NCBI GenBank assembly: GCA_963920705.1 | Contig: OY987226.1 | Location: forward strand, 23,631,636-23,695,635 | Length of the DNA: 64,000 bases | From: Odiellus spinosus | Lineage: Eukaryota; Arthropoda; Arachnida; Opiliones; Phalangiidae | Reading direction: 5' to 3' | Part shown: piece after piece, positions 9,733-21,418 of the stretch | Position numbering within the stretch: the first letter of the stretch is position 1 | How the letters are laid out: each line of letters opens with the position of its first letter | Program-made: the position numbers and the translations under genes | Notes under the pieces: model-generated | Database searches by the model: none | What the model was told of the DNA's origin: nothing | The model's input: only the letters and a program-made list of their open reading frames with translations

Positions 9733-12700
9733 GCAATGGTGGTATAGCGGTGAGAATAGCTGCCTTCCAAGCAATTGACCTGGGTTCGACTCCCGGCCAT
9801 TGCAAGAGGATTTTTTTTAATAAAAATTGAAGCGAAAGAGCCAACAGTTAGGGTGATATATCAGCTAATTATTCAGCAGTGGTGGTAAAGCGGTGAGAAT
9901 AGCTGCCTTCCAAGCAGATGACCCGGGTTCGACTCCCGGCCTTGCATAAGCATTTTTTTAATAAAAATTGAAGTGAAAGTGCCAACAGTTAGGGAGACAT
10001 ATCATCTACTTATCGAGCAATGGTGGTATAGCCTTGAGAATAGCTGCCTTCCAAGCAGTTGACCCGGGTTCGACTCCCGGCCATTGCCAAAGGATTTTTT
10101 TAATAAAAATTGAAGTGAAAGTGCCAACATTTAGGGTGACATATCATCTAATTATCGAGCAATGGTGGTATAGCGGTGAGAATAGCTGCCTTCCAAGCAG
10201 TTGACCCGGGTTCGACTCCCGATCATTGCAAATGTATTTTTTTTTATAAAAATTGAAGTGAAAGTGCCAACAGTTAGGGTGATATATCGGGCAATTATTC
10301 AGCAATGGTGGTATAGCGGTGAGAATAGCTGCCTTCCAAGCAGTTGAGCCGGGCGCGACTCCCGGCCATTGCAAACGGATTTTTTTAATAAAAATTGAAG
10401 TGAAAGTGCCAACAGTTAGGGTGACATATCATCTATTTATCGAGCAATGGTGGTATAGCGGTGAGAATAGCTGCCTTCCAAGCAGTTGACCCGGGTTCGA
10501 CTCCCGGCAGTTGCAATAGGATTTTTTTTTAATAAAAATTGAAGTGAAAGTGCCAACAGTTAGGGTGACATATCATCTAATTATCGAGCAATGGTGGTAT
10601 AGCGGTGAGAATAGCTGCCTTCCAAGCAGTTGACCTGGGTTCGACTCCCGGCCATTGCAAAAAGATTTTTTTTAATAAAAATTGAAGTGAAAGAGCCAAC
10701 AGTTAGGGTGATATATCAGCTAATTATTCAGCAGTGGTGGTAAAGCGGTGAGAATAGCTGCCTTCCAAGCAGATGATCCGGGTTCGACTCCCGGCCATTG
10801 CATAAGCATTTTTTTTAATAAAAATTGAAGTGAAAGTGCCAACAGTTAGGGTGACATATCATCTAATTATCGAGCAATGGTGGTATAGCGGTGAGAAAGC
10901 TGCCTTCCAAGCAGTTGACCCGGGTTCGACTCCCGGCCATTGCAAAAGGAATTTTTTCATAAAAATTGAAGTGAAAGAGCCAAAAGTTAGGGTGATATAT
11001 CAGCTAATTATTCAGCAGTGGTGGTAAAGCGGTGAGAATAGCTGCCTTCCAAGCAGTTGACCCGGGTTCGACTCCCGGCCATTGCATAAGCATTTTTTTT
11101 TAATAAAAATTGAAGTGAAAGTGCCAACAGTTAGGGTGACATATCATCTACTTATCGAGCAATGGTGGTATAGCGGTGAGAAAGCTGCCTTCCAAGCAGG
11201 TGACCCGGGTTCGGCTCCCGGCCTTTACATAAGCATTTTTTTAATAAAAAGTGAAAGTACCATCAGTTAGGGTGACATATCATCTAATTATCGAGCAATG
11301 GTGGTATAGCGGTTAGAATAGCTGGCTTCCAAGCTGTTGACCTTGGTTCGACTCCCGGCCATTGCAAAAGGAATTTTTTAATAAAAATTGAAGTGAAAGT
11401 GCCAACAGTTAGGGTGACATATCATCTATTCATCGAACAATGGTGGTATAGCGGTGAGAATAGCTGCCTTCCAAACAGTTGACCCGGGTTCGACTCCCGG
11501 CCTTTGCAAAAGGATTTTTTTAATAAAAATTGAAGTGAAAGTGCCAACAGTTAGGGTGACATATCATCTAATAAACGGGCAATGGTGGTATAGCGGTGAG
11601 AATAGCTGCCTTCCAAGCAGTTGACCCGGGTTCGACTCCCGGCCATTGCAATAGGATTTTTTTTAATAAAAATTGAAGTGAAAGTGCCAACAGTTAGGGT
11701 GACATATCATCTAATTATCGAGCAATGGTGGTATAGCGGTGAGAATAGCTGCCTTCCAAGCAGTTGACCCGGGTTCGACTAACGGCCATTGAAAAGATAT
11801 TTTTTAAATAAAAATTGAAGTGAAAGAGACAACAGTTAGGGTGATATATCAGCTAATTATTCAACAGTGGTGGTAAAGCGGTGAGAATAGCTGCCTTCCA
11901 AGCAGATGACCCGGGTTCGACTCCCGGCCATTGCATAAGCATTTTTTTTAATAAAAATTGAAGTGAAAGTGCCAACAGTTAGGGAGACATATCATCTACT
12001 TATCGAGCAATGGTGGTATAGCGGTGAGAAAGCTGCCTTGCAAGCAGTTCACCCGGGTTCGACTCCCGGCCATTGCAAAAGGAATTTTTTCATAAAAATT
12101 GAAGTGAAAGAGCCAAAAGTTAGGGTTATATATCAGCTAATTATTCAGCAGTGGTGGTATAGCGGTGAGAATAGCTGCCTTCCAAGCAGTTGACCTGGGT
12201 TCGACTCCCGGCCATTGCAAGAGGATTTTTTTTAATAAAAATTGAAGCGAAAGAGCCAACAGTTAGGGTGATATATCAGTTAATTATTCAGCAGTGGTGG
12301 TAAAGCGGTGAGAATAGCTGCCTTCCAAGCAGATGACCCGGGTTCGACTCCCGGCCTTGCATAAGCATTTTTTTAATAAAAATTGAAGTGAAAGTGCCAA
12401 CAGTTAGGGAGACATATCATCTACTTATCGAGCAATGGTGGTATAGCCTTGAGAATAGCTGCCTTCCAAGCAGTTGACCCGGGTTCGACTCCCGGCCATT
12501 GCCAAAGGATTTTTTTAATAAAAATTGAAGTGAAAGTGCCAACATTTAGGGTGACATATCATCTAATTATCGAGCAATGGTGGTATAGCGGTGAGAATAG
12601 CTGCCTTCCAAGCAGTTGACCCGGGTTCGACTCCCGATCATTGCAAATGTATTTTTTTTTATAAAAATTGAAGTGAAAGTGCCAACAGTTAGGGTGATAT

Positions 12701-14065
12701 ATCGGGCAATTATTCAGCAATGGTGGTATAGCGGTGAGAATAGCTGCCTTCCAAGCAGTTGAGCCGGGCTCGACTCCCGGCCATTGCAAACGGATTTTTT
12801 TAATAAAAATTGAAGTGAAAGTGCCAACAGTTAGGGTGACATATCATCTATTTATCGAGCAATGGTGGTATAGCGGTGAGAATAGCTGCCTTCCAAGCAG
12901 TTGACCCGGGTTCGACTCCCGGCAGTTGCAATAGGATTTTTTTTTAATAAAAATTGAAGTGAAAGTGCCAACAGTTAGGGTGACATATCATCTAATTATC
13001 GAGCAATGGTGGTATAGCGGTGAGAATAGCTGCCTTCCAAGCAGTTGACCTGGGTTCGACTCCCGGCCATTGCAAAAAGATTTTTTTTAATAAAAATTGA
13101 AGTGAAAGAGCCAACAGTTAGGGTGATATATCAGCTAATTATTCAGCAGTGGTGGTAAAGCGGTGAGAATAGCTGCCTTCCAAGCAGATGATCCGGGTTC
13201 GACTCCCGGCCATTGCATAAGCATTTTTTTTAATAAAAATTGAAGTGAAAGTGCCAACAGTTAGGGTGACATATCATCTAATTATTGAGCAATGGTGGTA
13301 TTGCGGTGAGAAAGCTGCCTTCCAAGCAGTTGACCCGGGTTCGACTCCCGGCCATTGCAAAAGTAATTTTTTCATAAAAATTGAAGTGAAAGAGCCAAAA
13401 GTTAGGGTGATATATCAGCTAATTATTCAGCAGTGGTGGTAAAGCGGTGAGAATAGCTGCCTTCCAAGCAGTTGACCCGGGTTCGACTCCCGGCCATTGC
13501 ATAAGCATTTTTTTTTAATAAAAATTGAAGTGAAAGTGCCAACAGTTAGGGTGACATATCATCTACTTATCGAGCAATGGTGGTATAGCGGTGAGAAAGC
13601 TGCCTTCCAAGCAGGTGACCCGGGTTCGGCTCCCGGCCTTTACATAAGCATTTTTTTAATAAAAAGTGAAAGTACCATCAGTTAGGGTGACATATCATCT
13701 AATTATCGAGCAATGGTGGTATAGCGGTTAGAATAGCTGGCTTCCAAGCTGTTGACCTTGGTTCGACTCCCGGCCATTGAAAAAGGAATTTTTTAATAAA
13801 AATTGAAGTGAAAGTGCCAACAGTTAGGGTGACATATCATCTATTCATCGAACAATGGTGGTATAGCGGTGAGAATAGCTGCCTTCCAAACAGTTGACCC
13901 GGGTTCGACTCCCGGCCTTTGCAAAAGGATTTTTTTAATAAAAATTGAAGTGAAAGTGCCAACAGTTAGGGTGACATATCATCTAATAAACGGGCAATGG
14001 TGGTATAGCGGTGAGAATAGCTGCCTTCCAAGCAGTTGACCCGGGTTCGACTCCCGGCCATTGCA
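9733..14065 (+). repeat. tRNA block 1c, 31 gene copies in a 2415-bp duplication
   Basis: Gene starts: 9733, 9876, 10017, 10159, 10302, 10444, 10588, 10731, 10874, 11015, 11159, 11295, 11437, 11579, 11722, 11864, 12007, 12148, 12291, 12432, 12574, 12717, 12859, 13003, 13146, 13289, 13430, 13574, 13710, 13852, 13994. Genes 9733-11579 match 12148-13994 at a constant offset of 2415 bp. Copies at 11437, 11864 and 13852 begin ACAA or ACAG, so base pair 1-72 is lost. Confidence 0.93.
12007..12077 (+). tRNA. tRNA-Gly-like with anticodon UGC (Ala codon GCA)
   Basis: Loop CTTGCAA, anticodon UGC, with the one-base D-arm deletion (71 nt) and GTTCACCC in the variable region. Sister copies at 14565 and 15561 arose by block duplication. 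The acceptor lacks the G3-U70 pair that defines alanine identity, so Ala charging is unlikely. Confidence 0.7.
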
Positions 14066-14136
14066 AAGGGATTTTTTTTTATAAAAATTGAAGTGAAAGT
14101 GCCATCAGTTAGGGTGAAATATCAACTAATTATCGA

Positions 14137-16198
14137 GCAATGGTGGTATAGCGGTGAGAATAGCCGCCTTCCAAGCAGTTGACCTGGGTTCGACTCCCGG
14201 CCATTGCAATAGGATTTTTTTTAATAAAAATTGAAGTGAAAGTGCCAACAGTTAGGGTGACATATCATCTAATTATCGAGCAATGGTGGTATAGCGGTGA
14301 GAATAGCTGCCTTCCAAGCAGTTGACCCGGGTTCGACTAACGGCCATTGAAAAGATATTTTTTAAATAAAAATTGAAGTGAAAGAGACAACAGTTAGGGT
14401 GATATATTAGCTAATTATTCAACAGTGGTGGTAAAGCGGTGAGAATAGCTGCCTTCCAAGCAGATGACCCGGGTTCGACTCCCGGCCATTGCATAAGCAT
14501 TTTTTTTAATAAAAATTGAAGTGAAAGTGCCAACAGTTAGGGAGACATATCATCTACTTATCGAGCAATGGTGGTATAGCGGTGAGAAAGCTGCCTTGCA
14601 AGCAGTTCACCCGGGTTCGACTCCCGGCCATTGCAAAAGGAATTTTTTCATAAAAATTGAAGTGAAAGAGCCAAAAGTTAGGGTTATATATCAGCTAATT
14701 ATTCAGCAGTGGTGGTATAGCGGTGAGAATAGCTGCCTTCCAAGCAGTTGACCTGGGTTCGACTCCCGGCCATTGCATAAGCATTTTTTTAATAAAAATT
14801 GAAGTGAAAGTGCCAACAGTTAGGGTGACATATCATCTATTCATCGAACAATGGTGGTATAGCGGTGAGAATAGCTGCCTTCCAAACAGTTGACCCGGGT
14901 TCGACTCCCGGCCTTTGCAAAAGGATTTTTTTAATAAAAATTGAAGTGAAAGTGCCAACAGTTAGGGTGACATATCATCTAATAAACGGGCAATGGTGGT
15001 ATAGCGGTGAGAATAGCTGCCTTCCAAGCAGTTGACCCGGGTTCGACTCCCGGCCATTGCAAAGGGATTTTTTTTTATAAAAATTGAAGTGAAAGTGCCA
15101 TCAGTTAGGGTGAAATATCAACTAATTATCGAGCAATGGTGGTATAGCGGTGAGAATAGCCGCCTTCCAAGCAGTTGACCTGGGTTCGACTCCCGGCCAT
15201 TGCAATAGGATTTTTTTTAATAAAAATTGAAGTGAAAGTGCCAACAGTTAGGGTGACATATCATCTAATTATCGAGCAATGGTGGTATAGCGGTGAGAAT
15301 AGCTGCCTTCCAAGCAGTTGACCCGGGTTCGACTAACGGCCATTGAAAAGATATTTTTTAAATAAAAATTGAAGTGAAAGAGACAACAGTTAGGGTGATA
15401 TATCAGCTAATTATTCAACAGTGGTGGTAAAGCGGTGAGAATAGCTGCCTTCCAAGCAGATGACCCGGGTTCGACTCCCGGCCATTGCATAAGCATTTTT
15501 TTTAATAAAAATTGAAGTGAAAGTGCCAACAGTTAGGGAGACATATCATCTACTTATCGAGCAATGGTGGTATAGCGGTGAGAAAGCTGCCTTGCAAGCA
15601 GTTCACCCGGGTTCGACTCCCTGCCATTGCAAAAGGAATTTTTTCATAAAAATTGAAGTGAAAGAGCCAAAAGTTAGGGTTATATATCAGCTAATTATTC
15701 AGCAGTGGTGGTATAGCGGTGAGAATAGCTGCCTTCCAAGCAGTTGACCTGGGTTCGACTCCCGGCCATTGCATAAGCATTTTTTTAATAAAAATTGAAG
15801 TGAAAGTGCCAACAGTTAGGGTGACATATCATCTACTTATCGAGCAATGGTGGTATAGCGGTGAGAAAGCTGCCTTCCAAGCGGTTGACCCGGGTTCGGC
15901 TCCCGGCCATTTCATAAGGATTTTTTTTAATAAAAATTGAAGTGAAAGTGTCAACAGTTAGGGTGACATATCATCTACTTATCGAGCAATGGTGGTATAG
16001 CGGTGAGGAAGCTGCCTTCCAAGCAGTTGACCCGGGTTCGACTAACGGCCATTGAAAAGATATTTTTTAAATAAAAATTGAAGTGAAAGAGCCAACAGTT
16101 AGGGTGATATATCAGCTAATTATTCAACAGTGGTGGTAAAGCGGTGAGAATAGCTGCCTTCCAAGCAGATGACCCGGGTTCGACTCCCGGCCATTGCA
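14137..16198 (+). repeat. tRNA block 1d, 15 gene copies in a 996-bp duplication
   Basis: Gene starts: 14137, 14280, 14422, 14565, 14706, 14848, 14990, 15133, 15276, 15418, 15561, 15702, 15844, 15986, 16127. Seven genes from 13852 to 14706 recur at 14848 to 15702 with an offset of 996 bp. Copies near 14280 and 15276 read GACTAACGGCC in the T-arm, so the T-stem and probably the B box are damaged. Confidence 0.93.
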
Positions 16199-16268
16199 TA
16201 AGCATTTTTTTAATAAAAATTGAAGTGAAAGTGCCAACAGTTAGGGTGACATATCATCTACTTATCGA

Positions 16269-18461
16269 GCAATGGTGGTATAGCGGTGAGAAAGCTGCCT
16301 TCCAAGCAGTTGACCCGGGTTCGGCTCCCGGCCATAACATAAGGATTTTTTTAATAAAAATTGAAGTGAAAGTGTCAACAGTTAGGGTGACATATCATCT
16401 ACTTATCGAGCAATGGTGGTATAGCGGTGAGGAAGCTGCCTTCCAAGCAGTTAACCCGGGTTCGGCTCCCGGCCATTACATAAGGATTTATTTTAATAAA
16501 AAGTGAAAGTGCCATCAGTTAGGGTGAGATATCATCTAGTTATCGAGCAATGGTGGTAAAGCGGTGAGAATAGCTGGCTTCCAAGCAGTTGACCCGGGTT
16601 CGACTCCCGGCCATTGCAAAAGGAATTTTTTAATAAAAATTGAAGTGAAAGTGCCAACAGTTAGGGTGACATATCAACTATTCATCGAGCAATGGTGGTA
16701 TAGCGGTGAGAATAGCTGCCTTCCAAGCAGTTGACCCGGGTTCGACTCCCGGCCATTGCAAAAGGATTTTTTTTAATAAAAATTGAAGCGAAAGTGCCAT
16801 CAGTTAGGGTGAAATATCATCTAATTATAGAGCAATGGTGGAAAAGCGGTGAGAATAGCTGCCTACCAAGCAGTTGACCCGGGTTCGACTCCCGGCCATT
16901 GCAAAGGGATTTTTTTTAATAAAAATTGAAGTGAAAGTGCCAACAGTTAGGGTGACATATCGTCTAATTATCGAGCAATGGTGGTATAGCGGTGAGAATA
17001 GCTGCCTTCCAAGCAGATGACCCGGGTTCGACTCCCGGCCATTGCATAAGCATTTTTTTAATAAAAATTGAAGTGAAAGTGCCAACAGTTAGGGTGACAT
17101 ATCATCTACTTATCGAGCAATGGTGGTATAGCGGTGAGAAAGCTGCCTTCCAAGCAGTTGACCCGGGTTCGGCTCCCGGCCATAACATAAGGATTTTTTT
17201 AATAAAAATTGAAGTGAAAGTGTCAACAGTTAGGGTGACATATCATCTACTTATCGAGCAATGGTGGTATAGCGGTGAGGAAGCTGCCTTCCAAGCAGTT
17301 AACCCGGGTTCGGCTCCCGGCCATTACATAAGGATTTATTTTAATAAAAAGTGAAAGTGCCATCAGTTAGGGTGAGATATCATCTAGTTATCGAGCAATG
17401 GTGGTAAAGCGGTGAGAATAGCTGGCTTCCAAGCAGTTGACCCGGGTTCGACTCCCGGCCATTGCAAAAGGAATTTTTTAATAAAAATTGAAGTGAAAGT
17501 GCCAACAGTTAGGGTGACATATCAACTATTCATCGAGCAATGGTGGTATAGCGGTGAGAATAGCTGCCTTCCAAGCAGTTGACCCGGGTTCGACTCCCGG
17601 CCATTGCAAAAGGATTTTTTTTAATAAAAATTGAAGCGAAAGTGCCATCAGTTAGGGTGAAATATCATCTAATTATAGAGCAATGGTGGAAAAGCGGTGA
17701 GAATAGCTGCCTACCAAGCAGTTGACCCGGGTTCGACTCCCGGCCATTGCAAAGGGATTTTTTTTAATAAAAATTGAAGTGAAAGTGCCAACAGTTAGGG
17801 TGACATATCGTCTAATTATCGGGCAATGGTGGTATAGCGGTGAGAATAGCTGCCTTCCAAGCAGTTGACCCGGGTTCGACTAACGGCCATTGAAAAGATA
17901 TTTTTTAAATAAAAATTGAAGTGAAAGAGCCAACAGTTAGGGTGATATATCAGCTAATTATTCAGCAGTGGTGGTAAAGCGGTGAGAATAGCTGCCTTCC
18001 AAGCAGATGACCCCGGTTCGCCTCCCGGCCATTGCAAAAGGAATTTTTTCATAAAAATTGAAGTGAAAGAGCCAAAAGTTAGGGTTATATATCAGCTAAT
18101 TATTCAGCAGTGGTGGTATAGCGGTGAGAATAGCTGCCTTCCAAGCAGTTGACCCGGGTTCGACTCCCGGCCATTGCATAAGCATTTTTTTAATAAAAAT
18201 TGAAGTGAAAGTGCCAACAGTTAGGGTGACATATCATCTACTTATCGAGCAATGGTGGTATAGCGGTGAGAAAGCTGCCTTCCAAGCAGTTGACCCGGGT
18301 TCGACTCCCGGCCATTGCAAAAGGAATTTTTTCATAAAAATTGAAGTGAAAGTGCCAACAGTTAGGGTGACATATCATCTAATTATCGAGCAATGGTGGT
18401 ATAGCGGTGAGAATAGCTGCCTTCCAAGCAGTTGACCTGGGTTCGACTCCCGGCCATTGCA
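16269..18461 (+). repeat. tRNA block 1e, 16 gene copies in an 848-bp duplication
   Basis: Gene starts: 16269, 16410, 16547, 16689, 16832, 16975, 17117, 17258, 17395, 17537, 17680, 17823, 17965, 18107, 18249, 18390. Genes 16127-16975 recur at 16975-17823 with an offset of 848 bp, including the ACC anticodon copy. Confidence 0.93.
16832..16903 (+). tRNA. tRNA-Gly-like with anticodon ACC
   Basis: Loop CTACCAA gives anticodon ACC in an intact stem, potentially converted to ICC. The D-arm is altered (GGAAAAGCGG). Duplicate at 17680. Two other ACC copies (6743, 8453) have a mismatched anticodon stem (GCTCC). Confidence 0.75.
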
Positions 18462-18532
18462 AAAGGATTTTTTTTAATAAAAATTGAAGTGAAAGTGCCA
18501 ACAGTTAGGGTGACATATCATCTAATTATCGA

Positions 18533-18568
18533 GCAATGGTGGTATAGCGGTGAGAATAGCTGCCTTCC
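18533..18568 (+). pseudogene. 5' half of a tRNA-Gly interrupted by a retrotransposon
   Basis: Nucleotides 1-36 of a majority-type gene, ending TGCCTTCC, so the break falls directly after the third anticodon base. The next base (18569) begins the 5' UTR of the non-LTR element. The gene's 3' half is not found at the other end of the insertion except for a short remnant. Confidence 0.92.
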
Positions 18569-18764
18569 GGAGACTCTAGTTAGCTCTCGTGGAGTGCGGT
18601 TGTTTTTTCTCGCTCTCCACGTTTCGCCTTTTCCTCGGTCTTTCTTATCGTGTTTCGGGTGGATTTAGTTTGTAGATTTTTTGTTCGTTACCCTTTCGCT
18701 AATCTTCAGTTTTTACGCGAGAGTTTTCTTCCGATACCGGTTTTCCTTCGGGAATTCCGCGAAT
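18569..18764 (+). other. Retrotransposon 5' UTR
   Basis: 196 bp between the tRNA junction and the first likely ORF1 ATG. It contains an inverted pair, CGTGGAG and CTCCACG, near 18590-18620 that could form a hairpin. Base composition shifts sharply from the array. Confidence 0.65.
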
Positions 18765-19723
18765 ATGGAGGCGCTTACCCGTAGCGTCTTCCTAGTTTGT
18801 ACCGTTTTGTCTCCCGTTGTCGTTGTTGCTGCAGTGAAGCGATCTTTTGGTTTAAACGCGATTTCGTAGGTCGTTCCTGGGGTCGGAGGATTTTTTATCA
18901 CGTTTTTGTCGAAGGAAGATGCGGAGGAGTGTATCAATGCTGGAGTTGAAGTAGACGGAGTCCTTTGTCCTGCTGAGAGTGTCGTTGCCAGGTCTATCGT
19001 TATCAACATTTTTGGTTTACCGGAATTCGTGTCTGATGAAGCTATTCTCGCCAAACTCCTTTCCCTTGGTTGCGAGATCAAGGGCGAGATCGTTTGGCGC
19101 CGAGTCGACGGGCTATATCTTGGGGAACGCTGCATTCGCGTGATTCTACCAGACGGCGTTTCATCACTTCCGTACGGACTAAAAATTGCGGATGTCCTTG
19201 GCCGAGAAAATTTTTATCGTGTCCGCCATGAGGCTCAGAATCGGGTGTGTAACGGCTGCTTGGCGGAGGGCCATGTTTATAAAACATGTCCGCGCAACAA
19301 ATGTCGTCGTTGTGCCCTTCATGGGCATTTGGCTCGGGATTGCCCAGGAGTAGTTGAAATCGCTTCCGAGGTGGACGCGTCTCTCGCTTCTTCCCATGCC
19401 GTCGTCGACCAGACAAGTGCCATCTTGCACTTTCCCTCAATTCCGGAGTTCGTACCCGCGCAGGTTCTGCATTCGGTCGAGCTATTGGACGCAGTGCCTC
19501 TTGTTGATGGCTCTCATAATGTTTCGACGGTACTATCCCTACTGACGACTCTTCGGCTGCTTGGACGATAGTCGGGGGTTCCCGGGGGGAGAAGCATTTG
19601 CTCCCTTCTGACCATTCTTCGCAGCCAAAAAAATCAGGATATATCCGTAAACCTAGTCCGAATCTAGCCGCGGCCAGTGGATTTGTTCCTCATTCGAAGA
19701 CCGGCCCCTCCTTGTCTCAGTAA
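18765..19723 (+). pseudogene. Retrotransposon ORF1 (gag-like, CCHC zinc knuckles), broken
   Basis: The likely start is ATG at 18765 (MEALTRSVFL). The frame is interrupted by TAG at codon 35 (18867-18869), then continues in the same frame through FITFLSKEDAEECINAG. An RNA-binding-like central region follows. Two CCHC knuckles lie at about 19247-19346: CNGCLAEGHVYKTC and CRRCALHGHLARDC, both C-x2-C-x4-H-x4-C. Near 19500-19540 coding sense moves to another frame, where DDSSAAWTIVGG runs to a TAA at 19721, five bases before the ORF2 ATG. In the original frame the stop is at 19569-19571. One nonsense mutation and one frameshift therefore separate it from an intact nucleic-acid-binding protein. Confidence 0.82.
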
Positions 19724-19728
19724 CTGGT

Positions 19729-19898
19729 ATGGTGTTGAAACTTGCATCTTTAAACATTAACGGTTTACGAGACTGTCTTAAAATGCAACATTTAATTGAA
19801 TATGTTAAAAATTTCGATGTTATATTTTTACAGGAAACGCATTGGGCCGATTCTCACGTTTGTTTATTTAAAAAACAATTTTCCGGGCCTTTATTTTT
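19729..19898 (+). pseudogene. Retrotransposon ORF2, N-terminal fragment (endonuclease start)
   Basis: ATG at 19729 follows the ORF1 stop with a five-base gap. The first 56 codons give SLNINGL (metal/phosphate-binding Asn) and FLQETHW (catalytic Glu) of an endonuclease/exonuclease/phosphatase fold. The frame is then cut by the inserted DNA at 19899. The sense resumes at 26429, where GPLF joins FSNDIETGFCGVAVLF as expected for this family. Confidence 0.88.
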
Positions 19899-20634
19899 AC
19901 CTCCCCGACTGAACTTTAGTTCAGGGGGAGGTGTTACACTGGTCGTGTCTGTGTGTCTGTCTGTGTGTCTGTCTGTCTGTCTGTGTGTCTGTGTGTGTAA
20001 GCGGATATCCTGTGTAAACGGAAGTCACGTGACCTAGCTCGTGGAGCCAAAAGTCTAGAGACGTAATCATACCAGCTTATCGTTCAATTCCGGGGAATTA
20101 CCTCCTTTAAGCGTGGCTGCCACATTGAGTTTCAAGTGTCGTGCAAAGACATACAACAGGACGTCTCCCATTGCACATCATCGCATTCCACCATCCACTT
20201 TACGGTCGAACCTCGATGCTGAACAGCCGAAGGCGATTACAAGCAATGGGACGTCTCCCACTGTCATAATCACCTCCGACCATCCCCGCACCAAGGTCCA
20301 ACCTCCAGTTTCCGATCTCAGCGTTCCATACTAGCGAGGCGTCCCCCACTAGTACAGTTCACATCAACCTTCCACTGACTCCAAACATCGCCCCACCAAT
20401 GGGTAAATTGCGTCGCCAAGCGCCTAGAGATCAAGAATCAGCAAGACATTGAAAGGGGGGGGGGGGTTTTCCCCCTAACTTCATGGCCATCACGCACGGT
20501 TACTTCGATTAATATAGCCCTTCGAAAGGTTTATATAGTATCTTTTTGGAACGTATGCAAATTAGCCTCATGGGGTGATTTTGTTTGATATTGTTTAGGG
20601 AAATGAAACGCAATATTAATTTATATTATAATTA
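19899..20634 (+). repeat. Inverted-repeat family A, copy 1
   Basis: Opens with a 34-bp near-palindrome (19899-19932), then a TG/TCTG microsatellite, then about 600 bp matching the reverse complement of 22720-23416. Shared landmarks are AAGCGGATATCC, GACGTCTCCCATTG, CCTCCAGTTTCCGATCTCAG and ATACTAGCGAGGCGTCCC. A G11-T4 homopolymer lies near 20455-20470. No gene. Confidence 0.8.
19948..19998. repeat. TG/TCTG microsatellite
   Basis: About 50 bp of alternating GTGTCTG and GTCTGTCTG units. The other family A copy has a CACACACAGACA tract at the corresponding inverted place (23342-23365). Confidence 0.9.
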
Positions 20635-21418
20635 ACAAGTTGGGAAAACCCAAAATGGTACCTCCCCGAGCACTAACCGAACCTGATTTCTAGCACGTTC
20701 GGCTTCAGCATATTCTACCTCTTGGCGTCTAAAAGCCTTCGCCGACTGATTTCTAGCACGTTCGGCTTCAGTACATTCTACCTCTTGGCGTCTAAAAGCC
20801 ATCGCCGACTGGTTTCTAGCACGTTCGGCTTCAGTATATTCTACCTCTTGGCGTTTAAAACCCATCGCTAACTGATTTCTAGCGCGTTCTGCTTCAGTAT
20901 ATCCTACATCTTGGCGTTTATCAGCCATTGCCAACTGACTTCTAGCCCGTTCTGCTTCTGTATATCCTACCTCTTGGCGTTTATCAGCCATGGCTAGCCT
21001 TTTTCTAGCACGTTCTACTTCTGTATATTCTGCGTCTTTGCGCGATTTTTTTTTCGCTAGCGAACCTGCACTATTGTTGGCCCTCGGTTCTGAGTTAGAG
21101 GTGGAAGGTTGATTTCATCCTTTGGAGAAGTTATAAAACCCTCCATTACCTGTATTCCTACCACTTCAGTATTGCTTTTAACTACATTGGTAGATGGCGG
21201 TACTTCGTAATTATCTTGCCTAGCAATAGCGCGTGATAAGATCACTTCAGTCGGAGTAACAGTTATATTAGTACCGGACACAATGACTTTCTTTTGGGTA
21301 GCTAAATCTTTCCTTCTTTCACATTCTCTGCTACGATATTCTGGATCAGCTCTGCGTTCTCTCATTCTCTCTCTAACTTTACTCTTAATTCCTCTTTGCT
21401 AATATCTTCGTCTCCCAT
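20632..21418 (-). pseudogene. Unrecognised repeat-rich charged protein, broken
   Basis: On the minus strand an ATG at 21418 gives MGDEDISKEELRVKLERE. A stop follows, and sense continues in a neighbouring frame as MRERRADPEYRSRECERRK to a stop near 21057. A third stretch has six copies of a 21-residue unit (RQEVxYTEAERARNQxAMA), ending at a stop at 20632-20634. The Arg/Glu-rich repeats with DPEYR-like motifs resemble those found next to mobile-element genes in animals, but I do not recognise a domain. At least two frame disruptions make a working protein unlikely. The last codons run into the CAAGTTGGG motif at the edge of family B. Confidence 0.55.

Larger units (their letters stand above)
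2565..18568 (+). repeat. tRNA-Gly tandem array 1 (112 full copies plus one half copy)
   Basis: A continuous head-to-tail array with a period of about 142 bp. Each unit is a 72-nt tRNA-Gly-like gene, a T-run, and a conserved spacer containing GAAGTGAAAGTGCCAACAG and TTAGGGTGACATATCATC. Two spacer families intermix. One ends GTGACATATCATCTAATTATCGA just before the gene. The other has GTGATATATC followed by an ATTCA gene-proximal end, often with GAAAGAGCC in place of GAAAGTGCC. No strand reversals occur. Copies in this array vary more than those in array 2. Confidence 0.97.

Noticed and set aside
2862..18668. Short + strand open frames in array 1 reading VRVTYHLIIEQWWYSGE and similar
   Set aside because: They are translations of tRNA plus spacer, in step with the 142-bp unit, and stop at random. 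No independent codon constraint is visible.
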